Shown here piece after piece: positions 1 through 8,111 of a DNA stretch of 64,000 nt (within the stretch, counting starts at the first letter, position 1; every line of letters begins with the position of its first letter). The translations under genes were made by a program, and so were the position numbers. The DNA comes from Desulfoluna spongiiphila (lineage in GTDB: Bacteria; Desulfobacterota; Desulfobacteria; Desulfobacterales; Desulfolunaceae), in contig NZ_FMUX01000019.1 of the NCBI RefSeq assembly GCF_900101345.1, positions 1 through 64,000 on the forward strand. Direction: 5' to 3'. The notes beneath the pieces are model-generated. The model was not told the origin of the DNA. It did not search any database and saw nothing but the letters and a program-made list of their open reading frames with translations.

Positions 1-109
1 TGATAGCCCAGCGATTTAATGACTTGTTCTGGACTCTCCCCGGCCTCGACACGTTGGATTGCTCGAATTCGAATGGCTTCTCTTGTTTTATGATCTAATT
101 CAAATGGTA

Positions 110-725
110 AACCCCCATCTCTGATGGGGGACTCGTAAAGTTTGACATTTCCGGGAGTTTAAACAAGAAAACCTTCCTAAAGAAAGCCGCTCAAAGCTAC
201 TAAAGGAAGGTTTTAATGAAAGATTATCGAAGTCTAAAGCATTCAAAATGGTATTGCAAGTACCATGTAGTATGGATCCCAAAGTATCGGAAAAAAGTGA
301 TTTATGGTCAACTCCGAAAGGAGCTGGGGTCGATTTTGCATGAACTGGCGAGGCAAAGAGAATGCGTGATTGAAGAAGGCCATTTGATGCCAGATCACGT
401 GCATATGTTGATATCGATTCCACCGAAATATTCGGTATCCCAAGTGATAGGGTTCATAAAAGGGAAAAGTACGATCCAAGTGGCCCGTCAGTTTTTCGGA
501 AAACAGCGGAATTTCGCTGGAGATAAGCTGTGGGCACGGGGCTATTTTGCCTCGACAGTTGGTTTAGATGAAAATGTTGTCCGAGCGTACATACGTCACC
601 AGGAAACTGAAGACAGGCGTTATGAACAAATGGGACTGTTCAAGTAATATGGGCCTTTAGGCGCTGTTTAGAGACCGCTTTGAGCGGTTAGCAATTCAAG
701 CCCCCAGTTTTACTGGGGGTTATGA
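110..725 (+). mobile_element. IS200/IS605-family element, tnpA only
   Basis: The element consists of a single tnpA gene flanked by subterminal hairpins. The left hairpin is CCCCCATC-TCT-GATGGGGG (112-130) and the right one is CCCCCAGT-TTT-ACTGGGGG (701-719). This is the hairpin-ended, tnpA-only layout of IS200-type single-strand transposons, which make no target duplication. Exact cleavage sites cannot be set by eye, so the ends are approximate. It looks intact, and it sits inside an IS630-like transposase gene. Confidence 0.85.
216..647 (+). CDS. tnpA: IS200-type Y1 transposase TnpA
   Basis: A 143-residue protein of the usual IS200/IS605 TnpA length. It carries the HUH metal-binding motif as H-V-H at residues 61-63 (within MPDHVHML) and the presumed nucleophilic tyrosine at Y125 (RAYIRHQE). 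Family members cut and rejoin single-stranded DNA at subterminal hairpins such as those at 112-130 and 701-719. The reading frame is complete with no internal stop, so the element may still be active. No tnpB accessory gene is present. Confidence 0.93.
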   Translation: MKDYRSLKHSKWYCKYHVVWIPKYRKKVIYGQLRKELGSILHELARQRECVIEEGHLMPDHVHMLISIPPKYSVSQVIGFIKGKSTIQVARQFFGKQRNFAGDKLWARGYFASTVGLDENVVRAYIRHQETEDRRYEQMGLFK

Positions 726-745
726 CTGCCAGGCATCTGTTTTCT

Positions 746-907
746 TCATACCATTGCTATATCATATGTCGGGTAATTAATGAACTCATTAGTAATATGG
801 ATTTCATGGAAATCGTCTTCGTCCTCATCTCTGGCATACTCGCCAGCCCCGTATTCACGCTCATATGCCCATCGCTTCATTCTTCCAGCCGGGCATAAAT
901 ACTGCAT
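746..907 (-). CDS. Small acidic-tailed hypothetical ORF (53 aa), possibly a relic
   Basis: The minus strand from 907 encodes about 53 residues starting MQYLCPAGRMKRW, with an acidic stretch (RDEDEDD) and ending YDIAMV. The stop overlaps the ATG of the interrupted IS630-like gene (TATGA). I recognise no family. Two stops lie directly upstream of the start, and another frame further upstream looks protein-like (VYFDECSIYARLEE), so this may be the tail of a frameshifted larger gene. There is no convincing ribosome-binding site. Confidence 0.25.
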   Translation of the reverse strand: MQYLCPAGRMKRWAYEREYGAGEYARDEDEDDFHEIHITNEFINYPTYDIAMV

Positions 908-986
908 TCATCAAAGTAAACCAATCCGGATATTTTACAAGACAAGTGGACCGGTCGCTGTTCAATATAGTTGACACCTATACACA

Positions 987-1650
987 TCAAGCCGCGACCA
1001 ATCCGAGGCCTTCAGGAACAACTTTTTCAGGGTTAAGGTAGATGTATTTTTATATTCCATATCCTTGCAAGGCCCACTCCAGCGCTCGGGGTGTTTCTTC
1101 CTGCACGAGGTTGTACCAATACGTAAAAGAGAGCACCCACTTTCGAGACCTTATAAAGGTCAATAGATCCGCCAGTAGGGTCCTCTGACGATACGTAAAT
1201 GTTCGAAAAAGCGACTCCATAAATGCGTTGCCATTACTCACTATAGGGTGGTTAAACGAGCTTGATTTAAGTTTCTCTCTCAATGTTGCGCCCTTCATGG
1301 GGCTACTGTTATCTGAGTGTAAAATTAGTGGCTTTCTGATGCACCCTACACGCAAAACTGTTCTATGAACAAGTTGAGCAGCATTTTCCGATGATTCGCA
1401 GCCATGGACCTCTATCTCAACAATTTTTCGGCTGAAAAGATCAAGGATCATATAAAAGTAATAATACTGACGTTTGATCGGGCCTGGTAAGTAGGTGATG
1501 TACCAGTGCCATACCTGATTTGGAGCCGTTGCACAGTGAGTGGTTGCTTCTCCCGGGGGGCAGGATTTTGGCAAAGGCTTTGAGGTATATGCGCGTTCGT
1601 GTAGGCAAGGCCAATAAACAAATTAAAACCAAGTTTGCAACAGATCAAAA
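987..1650 (-). pseudogene. IS3-family OrfB (integrase core) relic
   Basis: The minus strand encodes an rve/DDE integrase core: APNQVWHWYITYLPG, then LILHSDNSSPMKG, then SNGNAFMESLFRTF. These line up with the three catalytic blocks of IS3 OrfB proteins. The first catalytic aspartate, normally in a WSWDIT context, is Tyr here (HWYITYL). The C-terminal tail (YIYLNPEKVVPEG) is in another frame after a shift near 1060, and the N-terminal half with orfA is missing upstream of about 1650. It is therefore a dead remnant by three independent lesions. Confidence 0.8.
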
Positions 1651-1668
1651 TCTTGAAAGGTTTAGGGT

Positions 1669-2289
1669 ATGGAAGCTGCGCTAAATAAAAGCACGAATGT
1701 TACTTGGCATCACTCGAATGTTCGTAGGGCCGACAGAGAAAAATTACACGGTCATAAAGGTGCAGTTGTTTGGTTTACAGGGCTTTCTGCGTCTGGAAAA
1801 TCAACGATTTCTCATTACGTAGAACAGATTTTACATGATCTTGGTTGTTCGACTTATGTATTTGACGGGGACAATGTGCGACATGGTCTTTGTGGTGACC
1901 TTGGTTTTGATGAAGTAAGCAGATCAGAAAATATTCGAAGAATTGGTGAAATGGTAAATCTATTCGTTGATGCTGGAGTCATCGCAATCACTGCATTTAT
2001 ATCACCGAACAAAAAGGACAGGGAAAAAGTCAGAAACATTGTCGGAAAGGAAAATTTTATAGAAGTGTTTGTGGATTGTCCTATTGAAGTCTGTATTGAA
2101 AGAGATCCTAAAGGGATTTATGCGAAAGCCCTTACTGGAGAGATAGATAATTTTACTGGTGTTTCAGCAGAATATGAACCACCAGAGATGCCAGGTATTG
2201 TCTTGAAAACAGCAAAAAGTGACTACTTTTTAGATGCAGAACGAGTTGTTGCCTTGATAAAGGAGAAACGGCTGATATTTAGTAGTTAA
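1669..2289 (+). CDS. cysC: Adenylylsulfate (APS) kinase
   Basis: A 206-residue cytosolic kinase of normal CysC length that phosphorylates APS to PAPS using ATP. The Walker A loop GLSASGKST is at residues 38-46, the conserved DGDNVRHGL stretch is at about 65-73, and the APS-kinase signature FISP is near residue 110. PAPS is the sulfuryl donor for carbohydrate sulfotransferases, and a sulfotransferase gene lies 3.6 kb downstream at 5893. In this locus the likely role is sulfation of the polysaccharide rather than sulfate assimilation; that is inference. No cysN/cysD is present in the window. The gene is intact although surrounded by broken genes and insertion sequences. Confidence 0.93.
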   Translation: MEAALNKSTNVTWHHSNVRRADREKLHGHKGAVVWFTGLSASGKSTISHYVEQILHDLGCSTYVFDGDNVRHGLCGDLGFDEVSRSENIRRIGEMVNLFVDAGVIAITAFISPNKKDREKVRNIVGKENFIEVFVDCPIEVCIERDPKGIYAKALTGEIDNFTGVSAEYEPPEMPGIVLKTAKSDYFLDAERVVALIKEKRLIFSS

Positions 2290-2338
2290 AGGGCTAATAT
2301 ATTGGGGTTATATGAATTCATATTGGTGTTGAAATTAT

Positions 2339-3346
2339 AATGATCCAGTTGTCGCATCTGTTGATAATTTAGGCTATGTAGGCCTTCCCATCGATTTTGT
2401 GTTTAGGGAACACTACGAAATCACTGGTTTTGATATTAAGGAATCCTTGGTAGAAAACTGTCTATAGGGTGTGAATTACGCCGGAGAGGTAACTACCGAT
2501 GATTTTAAAAATCCTGTGAAGTTTACGGCAACGAGCGATCCGACGATGATCGTCAAAGCAGATGTAATCATCGTGGCCGTGCCAACCCCCATTAATAAAA
2601 CTCACCAACCTGATTTGACCCTGATCTCATCGTCAGAAACTATGAAAGAGGGGGCTGTTGTGATTTATGACTCCACGGGTTTTCCCAGGGTCACGGAAAA
2701 TATCCGTATCCCTATTCTGGAAAAGGATTCCAGAAAAAAGTGGAGATAGATATTTTGTGTGGGATACTCCCCTTGACCGGATCAATTCGAGAGACAAAGA
2801 GAGAACCCTCACCACCATTGTCGAGGTGATATCGGGCGACAGCCCAGAGACTCTGAGAATAATGAAATCTCTTTACGGCTCCATTATCATCGCCGGGGGG
2901 CACCCCACAACAACCATTAATGAGGCCGAAGCTGCTAAAGTTATGAAGAATACTCTGAGGGCTTTTAACATTGCTCTAATTGTCAGCGGCGACCTGAAAC
3001 TGGGGCTACACTGGCGGTTTAAAAATGACCTCATGAGGCATTATATTTTCTTCAATTCAACTATTTAAATCCATATTCTTCCTTCTTGATTTTCTAGGCT
3101 TTTAATGACAGGGATGGTGGCTTCTCAAATGCACAGAGACCAAAAATGGCCTATGATTCTTTTTCAAAAAAGGTACAACTTCAAACCGCCAGCCAGGGGG
3201 TATTGACGGAGCCGCTGACACTCTAATCAATGAACTTGCCATTATCTTTGATACCATTGGTCTCGATACATTAAATGTTGCGGGAAGCGGTGGGGTCGAA
3301 ATGGAATTTTCTTCCATTTCAACCTCTGCTTGCTGACAGCCATTAT
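2339..3346 (+). pseudogene. Nucleotide-sugar (UDP-GlcNAc/ManNAc-type) dehydrogenase, broken
   Basis: Pieces of a UDP-sugar 6-dehydrogenase of the TviB/WbpA type can be read in order. They are a Rossmann start (GYVGLPIDFVF, EITGFDIKE), then VIIVAVPTPINKTHQPDL, then DRINSRDKERTLTTIVEVIS, then a central AAKVMKNTLRAFNIALI, then INELAIIFDTIGLDTLNV and GSKWNFLPFQP. Lesions are an in-frame TAG at 2465, a frameshift near 2745, a 240-bp MITE at 2981-3220, and a truncated end near 3346 lacking the normal C-terminal domain. It once would have made a uronic-acid-type precursor for the adjacent polysaccharide locus. Confidence 0.85.
2981..3220. mobile_element. IS21-like MITE, copy A (240 bp)
   Basis: The segment begins TGTCAGCGGC and ends GCCGCTGACA, with longer imperfect terminal inverted repeats running to GGCGGTTT. 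It is flanked by a 7-bp direct repeat, CTCTAAT (2974-2980 and 3221-3227). It has no transposase gene. A second, inverted copy lies at 8956-9197 with roughly 95% identity by eye. The terminal sequence and the variable target-duplication length fit an internally deleted IS21-type element. It splits the dehydrogenase pseudogene. Confidence 0.8.
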
Positions 3347-3402
3347 ATTAACCCGGCAATTAAAAATACAGGCAACTGGTTGTTTATACTATACTCTTGT
3401 TT

Positions 3403-3812
3403 ATGGAAAAGATTGATACAAGAAAACTACCAGCTGATACATTGCACGAACTCCGAAAACAGTCAGCCCATCTGCGCAGTAAAGGCATGATATTTAGAGA
3501 AATCGCTGAAATTGTGGAGCTCACCAAGAAACTGTACGTCGATGGTGTAAAACCTTTGCGAAAGAAGGTTCAAAGGCCCTTATTCCTAAAACTCGGGGCC
3601 GTAAGGCAGGTGAACTACGAACGCTGACACCCGAGCAGGAAAAAACAATTCAAAAATGGATCAAAGAAAAAGATCCAAGTCAATTGAAATTGGATTTTTG
3701 CCTATGGAATCATCGGGCTATTGCCCTTTTGATCAAACAAAGGTTTGACATTGAAATGCCTATAAGAACGGTTGGTGAATACTTAAAAAGATGGGGGTTT
3801 ACCCCGCAAAAG
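3403..3812 (+). pseudogene. IS630-like transposase fragment
   Basis: The fragment starts MEKIDTRKLPADTLHELRKQ with a helix-turn-helix region (FREIAEIVEL). A one-base shift near 3525 follows, and the frame then reads RTLTPEQEKTIQKWIKEKD, RAIALLIKQRFDIEM and LKRWGFTPQK. This is the N-terminal DNA-binding half of an IS630/Tc1-type transposase. It stops at a MITE-like insertion (3813), and no DDE catalytic domain is recognisable on the far side, so the element is truncated as well as frameshifted. Confidence 0.75.
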
Positions 3813-4083
3813 GGCTTTTTCACGATTTGAGTGGGTAGAATGTTCTTCCAAAACACTTGTGGAGTGAGAAACTCTTCGCCCATGCTACGACAGCCCCCCT
3901 TGCTGTCAAGGCCAAGCCGGGCTGCGCCCGGTGCTGCTCAGCCTTGACTGCTGCGGGTGTCTACCGTCTTTGGTGGCTAAGAGTTTATACCTCCGTACGC
4001 CTGCCATGGCAGGCCTTGTACAACTAAGCTGTACCGAAGCCAGCTGGGCTTTCCGAGAGTTACCCACTCGAAATGGAAAGGAG
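3813..4083. mobile_element. MITE-like element (271 bp) with 10-bp target duplication
   Basis: The element lies between two copies of CCCGCAAAAG (3803-3812 and 4084-4093). Its ends are imperfect inverted repeats that share GAGTGGGTA preceded by a pyrimidine-rich stretch (GGCTTTTTCACGATTT on the left; complement of AAATGGAAAGGAG on the right). Inside it are strong palindromes, including the perfect 16-mer GCCTGCCATGGCAGGC at 3999-4014. There is no credible ORF. It is probably a non-autonomous insertion element; I cannot assign the parent IS family. Confidence 0.6.
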
Positions 4084-4093
4084 CCCGCAAAAG

Positions 4094-4335
4094 CCACTCG
4101 CTATGTTGATCATCAAGTTCTTTCAGGCAAAATCAAAGTTTGGCTGGTCACTGTCAAATCTGGTTGCCTTTTTGAGGTGGAGTCTGTTTACACACCGGGA
4201 TTTGTGGGCCTAGATGGAACAACCATATTGAGCCTATGTCAGTACAGTTAATGCTCCCATTTACGTGAGTTGGACAGCAGGCAAAATAATGGGACCTGTT
4301 TTTCAAGAATTGAACAATATCTACTAATCACAGGG
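4094..4335 (+). other. Gene-relic stretch without an intact gene
   Basis: Short protein-like runs are visible in two different plus-strand frames: VWLVTVKSGCLFEVESVYTPG around 4137-4200, and PIYVSWTAGKIMGPVFQEL ending at a stop near 4311. They may be the 3-prime end of an unidentified polysaccharide-locus gene cut by the insertions to the left. I do not recognise the family. Confidence 0.25.
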
Positions 4336-4372
4336 GCCTCTCGAAGAAAATTATTCTTTGAGAGGCTATTTT
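4336..4372 (+). terminator. Probable rho-independent terminator before wzx
   Basis: The stem GCCTCTCGAAGAA pairs imperfectly with TTCTTTGAGAGGC and is followed by TATTTTGG. It separates the relic region from the exopolysaccharide genes. Confidence 0.55.
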
Positions 4373-4453
4373 GGACAATAGTGATCTGAGCTTAAAATAT
4401 GTTTAATGTAAACACATATGTAACGTCGTATAATCGGATAATTAAGTGGATTA

Positions 4454-5884
4454 ATGAATTCAAGTAGAAAATCCTTAAAAGAAGATAATAGCTCTTTGTA
4501 TGAAATTGACGGTAAGCGACATTTAACAAGTCTACCGCTTAAAGATTCAGTAAAAAGTTATTTGATAACAGGTACTGTATGGTCACTTATTGGTAAATTG
4601 GTAACAGTTTTTTCTAATATGATGATTGTTGCACTTCTTGCAAGAATTTTAAGTGTTAATGATATGGCAACGTATTTCTTAGGGCATAGTATTGCAGTTT
4701 TTATAGCTCTTTTTGGTCGATTTGGTATAGAAAATAGTTTATTACGATTTGTTTCTGAGTTTTTGACAGAGGGTGCAAACAATAAAGCCATTTCGGCAAT
4801 ATATAAAGGTGTTGTACTTGTTGGTATAATAAGTACATTATTTGCTGTCTTATATATAAGTCTTGTCGGGCCATGGGTCTCGTCATACTTTTTTGGTTCG
4901 TCCTCCTTAGAGAAACTTGCTGATTATATTGCATTTTGGTCAGTTGTTTTGTCATTTCAGTTTGTTCTTAACGCAGTCTTTAAGGCTTTTAAGGATATCA
5001 TGAGATCTGTCTTTTTTGGTGGTGGTATTATGGCGATTAACTCATTTGTATTTTTGTTTTTCATAATTAATTTTTTGCACTTGAAGCTAACGCTATATCA
5101 GTCTTTAATTATAATTCTTATTAGCGGTAGTGTTAGTGTTATAATTGCTCTTTTTTCGTTACAAAAAAAAATTTCATATATACGTATTGGAGGCAGGCCT
5201 GATACAATCTCGTACAGTAAAATTATTAATCATAGCTGGCCATTATGGATTAATTCTCTTTCACTTTTCGTTTTAAGTCAATCTGGCATTTGGATTGTAG
5301 GTATTTGGTTTGAAGGTATGGAGGTAGCGGGTTTTGGCGCATCGAATCGGTTGATTCTCATGGTTAGTATGACTTTGGTTATTGTTAATTCTGTAGTTCC
5401 ACCTCTTATCGCTCAATATAACATACTTAATAAAAAAAAAGAATTAGAGAAAATTTTGAGAATGACTGCGACTTTTGCATCATTACCTGTGATTTTTGTA
5501 ATGATTATATTTTTAGTATTCCCTGGAGAAATTTTACAAATAATTTTCGGTGATGGATACCAAATTGCTGCACCTATTTTAGTTATTTTAACAATCGGTC
5601 AAATAGTTAACGTGCTAGTCGGTTCATGTGGGTATGTTCTTATCATGACGGGACATAAGACTGTTATGATGTGCGTTTCGGTAAGCGTTGCTATAATTTC
5701 AGTCAGTTGCGGAATCATAGTTACTGAAAAATTTGGTGCTGTAGGGGCCGCAAGTGCGGTTACACTTGCAATAACTATTCAACAAATTCTTATGCTTATT
5801 ATAGTACGTATCCGTGTTGGGGTATGGACATGTGTTGATTTTAAAAGTGTGGTTGATGTTTTAAGGTTAAAACAAATTAGATAG
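4454..5884 (+). CDS. Wzx-type polysaccharide flippase (MOP superfamily)
   Basis: A 476-residue very hydrophobic protein with about 12-14 predicted membrane segments. It begins with the SVIGKLVTVFSN-type N-terminus common to lipid-linked oligosaccharide flippases (here LITGTVWSLIGKLVT at about residues 36-50). Members of this family move undecaprenyl-pyrophosphate repeat units across the inner membrane for Wzy polymerisation. It is the first gene of the AT-rich block, followed 9 bp later by a sulfotransferase and then a polymerase-like gene. Length is normal and there is no internal stop. The substrate is unknown. Confidence 0.88.
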   Translation: MNSSRKSLKEDNSSLYEIDGKRHLTSLPLKDSVKSYLITGTVWSLIGKLVTVFSNMMIVALLARILSVNDMATYFLGHSIAVFIALFGRFGIENSLLRFVSEFLTEGANNKAISAIYKGVVLVGIISTLFAVLYISLVGPWVSSYFFGSSSLEKLADYIAFWSVVLSFQFVLNAVFKAFKDIMRSVFFGGGIMAINSFVFLFFIINFLHLKLTLYQSLIIILISGSVSVIIALFSLQKKISYIRIGGRPDTISYSKIINHSWPLWINSLSLFVLSQSGIWIVGIWFEGMEVAGFGASNRLILMVSMTLVIVNSVVPPLIAQYNILNKKKELEKILRMTATFASLPVIFVMIIFLVFPGEILQIIFGDGYQIAAPILVILTIGQIVNVLVGSCGYVLIMTGHKTVMMCVSVSVAIISVSCGIIVTEKFGAVGAASAVTLAITIQQILMLIIVRIRVGVWTCVDFKSVVDVLRLKQIR

Positions 5885-5892
5885 GAAAAGAA

Positions 5893-6588
5893 ATGATTAA
5901 AAATATGAAAGATATTCTTAGGAAACATTATTGGAGTTTGCCTGATTCATTTACCGGTTATATTCAAGAGAAAAGAGATAATAGACGTGCATCGCGGTAT
6001 GTTTTTAGGCCGTATTTTGATAGTACAAAGAGTATTTATATTCATATCCCTAAAGTGGCAGGAAAAAGTATATCTAATGCACTTTATGGTGATGACCCGA
6101 TGCATCATAAGTTACATGAGTTTAGAGAAATCGACGCAAATAAATATAACTTATATTTTAAGTTTGGATTTGTTCGCAACCCGTGGGGAAGACTCTATTC
6201 AGCATATAATTATTTAGTTAATAAAAATAACTATTATCCATATGGAAAATATTGGTGGCTAAATGAGTATGATAGTTTTGATAGATTTGTCATAAAAGGC
6301 TTAACAAAAGAACTTGTCGAAAATGATATGTTCTTTGCTTCACAAGTATCTTATCTAAAGAACCTATCTGGTGAAATTGATGTAGATTTTATCGGAAAGT
6401 TTGAGTCAATCAATGATGACTATATATATATTGCTAAAAAACTTGGAATAACGAAAGATTTGGAAAAAATTGGTGCTAGTGCAAAGAATATAGATTACTA
6501 TAGTGAGTATTCAAACGACATGATCAAAAAAGTTAGAGAAATATACATTGATGATGTTAACGAATTTAATTATGACTTTTTGTCTTAG
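5893..6588 (+). CDS. PAPS-dependent carbohydrate sulfotransferase family protein
   Basis: A 231-residue protein of the sulfotransferase family 2 / HS2ST-like type. The 5-prime-phosphosulfate-binding loop is seen as HIPKVAGKSI at about residues 51-60, and the 3-prime-phosphate-binding segment as FVRNPWGRLYSAY at about 92-104. No signal or membrane segment is evident, so it likely acts in the cytosol on lipid-linked or nucleotide-activated glycans before export. The donor PAPS can come from the APS kinase at 1669. It lies 9 bp after wzx, so the two are probably co-transcribed. Which sugar hydroxyl is sulfated is not determinable. Confidence 0.85.
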   Translation: MIKNMKDILRKHYWSLPDSFTGYIQEKRDNRRASRYVFRPYFDSTKSIYIHIPKVAGKSISNALYGDDPMHHKLHEFREIDANKYNLYFKFGFVRNPWGRLYSAYNYLVNKNNYYPYGKYWWLNEYDSFDRFVIKGLTKELVENDMFFASQVSYLKNLSGEIDVDFIGKFESINDDYIYIAKKLGITKDLEKIGASAKNIDYYSEYSNDMIKKVREIYIDDVNEFNYDFLS

Positions 6589-6716
6589 ATTCCCTAAAAA
6601 GCAGTTGCGATTTGATCTGAGTCGAAAGGCGAATTTCGGCTGTAACTTTAGTTTAACTGCCGCTATAGATATCTGATCTTGTGAACTATATTTTGTAGTC
6701 GTTTATTGGTTGCGAA

Positions 6717-7907
6717 GTGAGTTTAACTATTTTGAAAATGAAAAATGATAAAAAAGTAAAACCGTTTGCATTTGCGTTATTATTTCTAACTATGTTACGG
6801 TGTGTTATACCTTCGATAAGTGATGTAGTCGTAATTCAACAATCTGAATTTTATGTTAATTCGTTGTTAATTGTAGTGGGCACATTGTCTTGTTTGTTCG
6901 TTGTAAATGAAAAAAACCAGAAATGGCTTTTTGTATATTTTTCACTTATTTTTGTTTGGATTGTATTGTCGAATATTCTGGCGGGACATGACTTTGCAAA
7001 ATCTGTTATTCAATTTTCGAAATATATAGTTCCTATTCTTATAACGGTTAACCTGATAGAAATGTCTAAACGAATGCCTTTAGTACGAGATGGTGTGGTA
7101 CTCATTTTTGTTATATGTACTTTAGTATTTATTCTGCCATTGGTATTTAGGGAAAGGTATTTCCACGGTGGCATTGAACGATTACCTCTTTATTATGGTA
7201 CATTGCACGATAACGGTTTCATTGCAGCTACCGTTTCATTATTTAGTTTAATACTAATGTACACAATGAGACACAAGTTGTTAGGTTTCATAATTTTCAT
7301 GTTTTCCATCTATTTAATGATGGGTTATTTAGTCCGAACGTCAATGGTAATGTTCACTATAGTTGTTCTCGGAGTTGTCTTCTTTAAAGTTCCAGATAGA
7401 TTGAGGCAGTTAATATTTATAGAAACCATTGTTGTTTGTGGGGTTATTTTAATTCTTTTTTTGTTTTTTACTGACAACTCGGATGAATTCATCTCTTCTC
7501 TATCATCAGGCCGTACTCGGATGTGGCTTGATCAAATCAATAGGCTTATAAGTTCATCTTTTTTAGAGGTAATTTTTGGGTTTGGTAGTAATGGTGATAT
7601 AATACATTCTTCTGTTTGGCTTCAGAAACCAAAAGATGCACACAGCACTTTGCTTGGTTTATTGGTTCAATATGGTATTGTGGGCTTTTGTTTGTTTGTT
7701 TCATTGTTTATTAAAATTTCAGACTATTTCTCGAAAGTTGTTGATCGCGTCGAAGGGCGATGTCTTTATGCTGGCTTTATAAGTACACTTGTTATTAGCA
7801 ATGGCTTGTTGGAGAGGGTGGTGCCCTGCTTATTGTACTTTCTTCTTTTTTTGTTGGTACAACCTAAATTTCATGATTTGAAAAGGTTAAATATTCCTTT
7901 CAGGTAG
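6717..7907 (+). CDS. O-antigen/exopolysaccharide polymerase-like membrane protein (Wzy type)
   Basis: A 396-residue polytopic protein with about ten or more hydrophobic segments. It has a long periplasmic-type loop containing GRTRMWLDQINRLI and a following FGSNGDI...DAHSTLLGLLVQYGIVG, a layout typical of Wzy/WaaL O-antigen ligase-domain proteins. It probably polymerises repeat units at the outer face of the inner membrane. The start is GTG at 6717; the in-frame ATG at 6738 is an alternative. Together with wzx upstream it defines a Wzx/Wzy pathway. Confidence 0.78.
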   Translation: MSLTILKMKNDKKVKPFAFALLFLTMLRCVIPSISDVVVIQQSEFYVNSLLIVVGTLSCLFVVNEKNQKWLFVYFSLIFVWIVLSNILAGHDFAKSVIQFSKYIVPILITVNLIEMSKRMPLVRDGVVLIFVICTLVFILPLVFRERYFHGGIERLPLYYGTLHDNGFIAATVSLFSLILMYTMRHKLLGFIIFMFSIYLMMGYLVRTSMVMFTIVVLGVVFFKVPDRLRQLIFIETIVVCGVILILFLFFTDNSDEFISSLSSGRTRMWLDQINRLISSSFLEVIFGFGSNGDIIHSSVWLQKPKDAHSTLLGLLVQYGIVGFCLFVSLFIKISDYFSKVVDRVEGRCLYAGFISTLVISNGLLERVVPCLLYFLLFLLVQPKFHDLKRLNIPFR

Positions 7908-8111
7908 TCAATTTTTTTCGTGATAATTATGGGGCTCCGTCATGTTTGCTGAAAAACAAAGAGGTACGTCAATCAAAAAATCATGATATATCTTAGGTTT
8001 CTTACGGCACTTAAGATAAGGATGATTTTTGGTGAACAGTACCTCTTGGCACTGGGCTCGAACCATTCCGCTTAAAGAATATAGGGAACACGGGCATACG
8101 GAAAATATTGT
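7908..8111. other. Spacer with a possible terminator hairpin
   Basis: An imperfect hairpin (AAAAATCAT...ATCTTA / TAAGAT...ATGATTTTT, about 7975-8034) follows the polymerase gene and could end its transcript or be an end of the IS1-type relic. No gene is visible here. Confidence 0.35.

Larger units (their letters stand above)
1..749 (-). pseudogene. IS630-like transposase N-terminal part, split by an IS200-type insertion
   Basis: The minus strand from 749 reads MKKTDA and then runs into the IS200 element. The reading resumes at about 109 as LPFELDHKTREAIRIRA and continues off the left edge of the window. The joined peptide matches the layout of the other IS630-like N-terminus here, at 3403 (MEKIDTRKLPADTLHELRKQ), which is a helix-turn-helix DNA-binding region. 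The gene is therefore interrupted after about six codons and its C-terminus is outside the window. Its start overlaps the stop of a small upstream minus-strand ORF (746-907). Confidence 0.7.

Noticed and set aside
780..974. 64-codon plus-strand ORF
   Set aside because: It is Ser-rich with no motif; the minus strand in this stretch is more protein-like, though also decayed.
4454..7907. Wzx, sulfotransferase and Wzy as a toxin or defence cassette
   Set aside because: All three have clear polysaccharide-pathway features and sit in an EPS locus; no defence-type domain is present.
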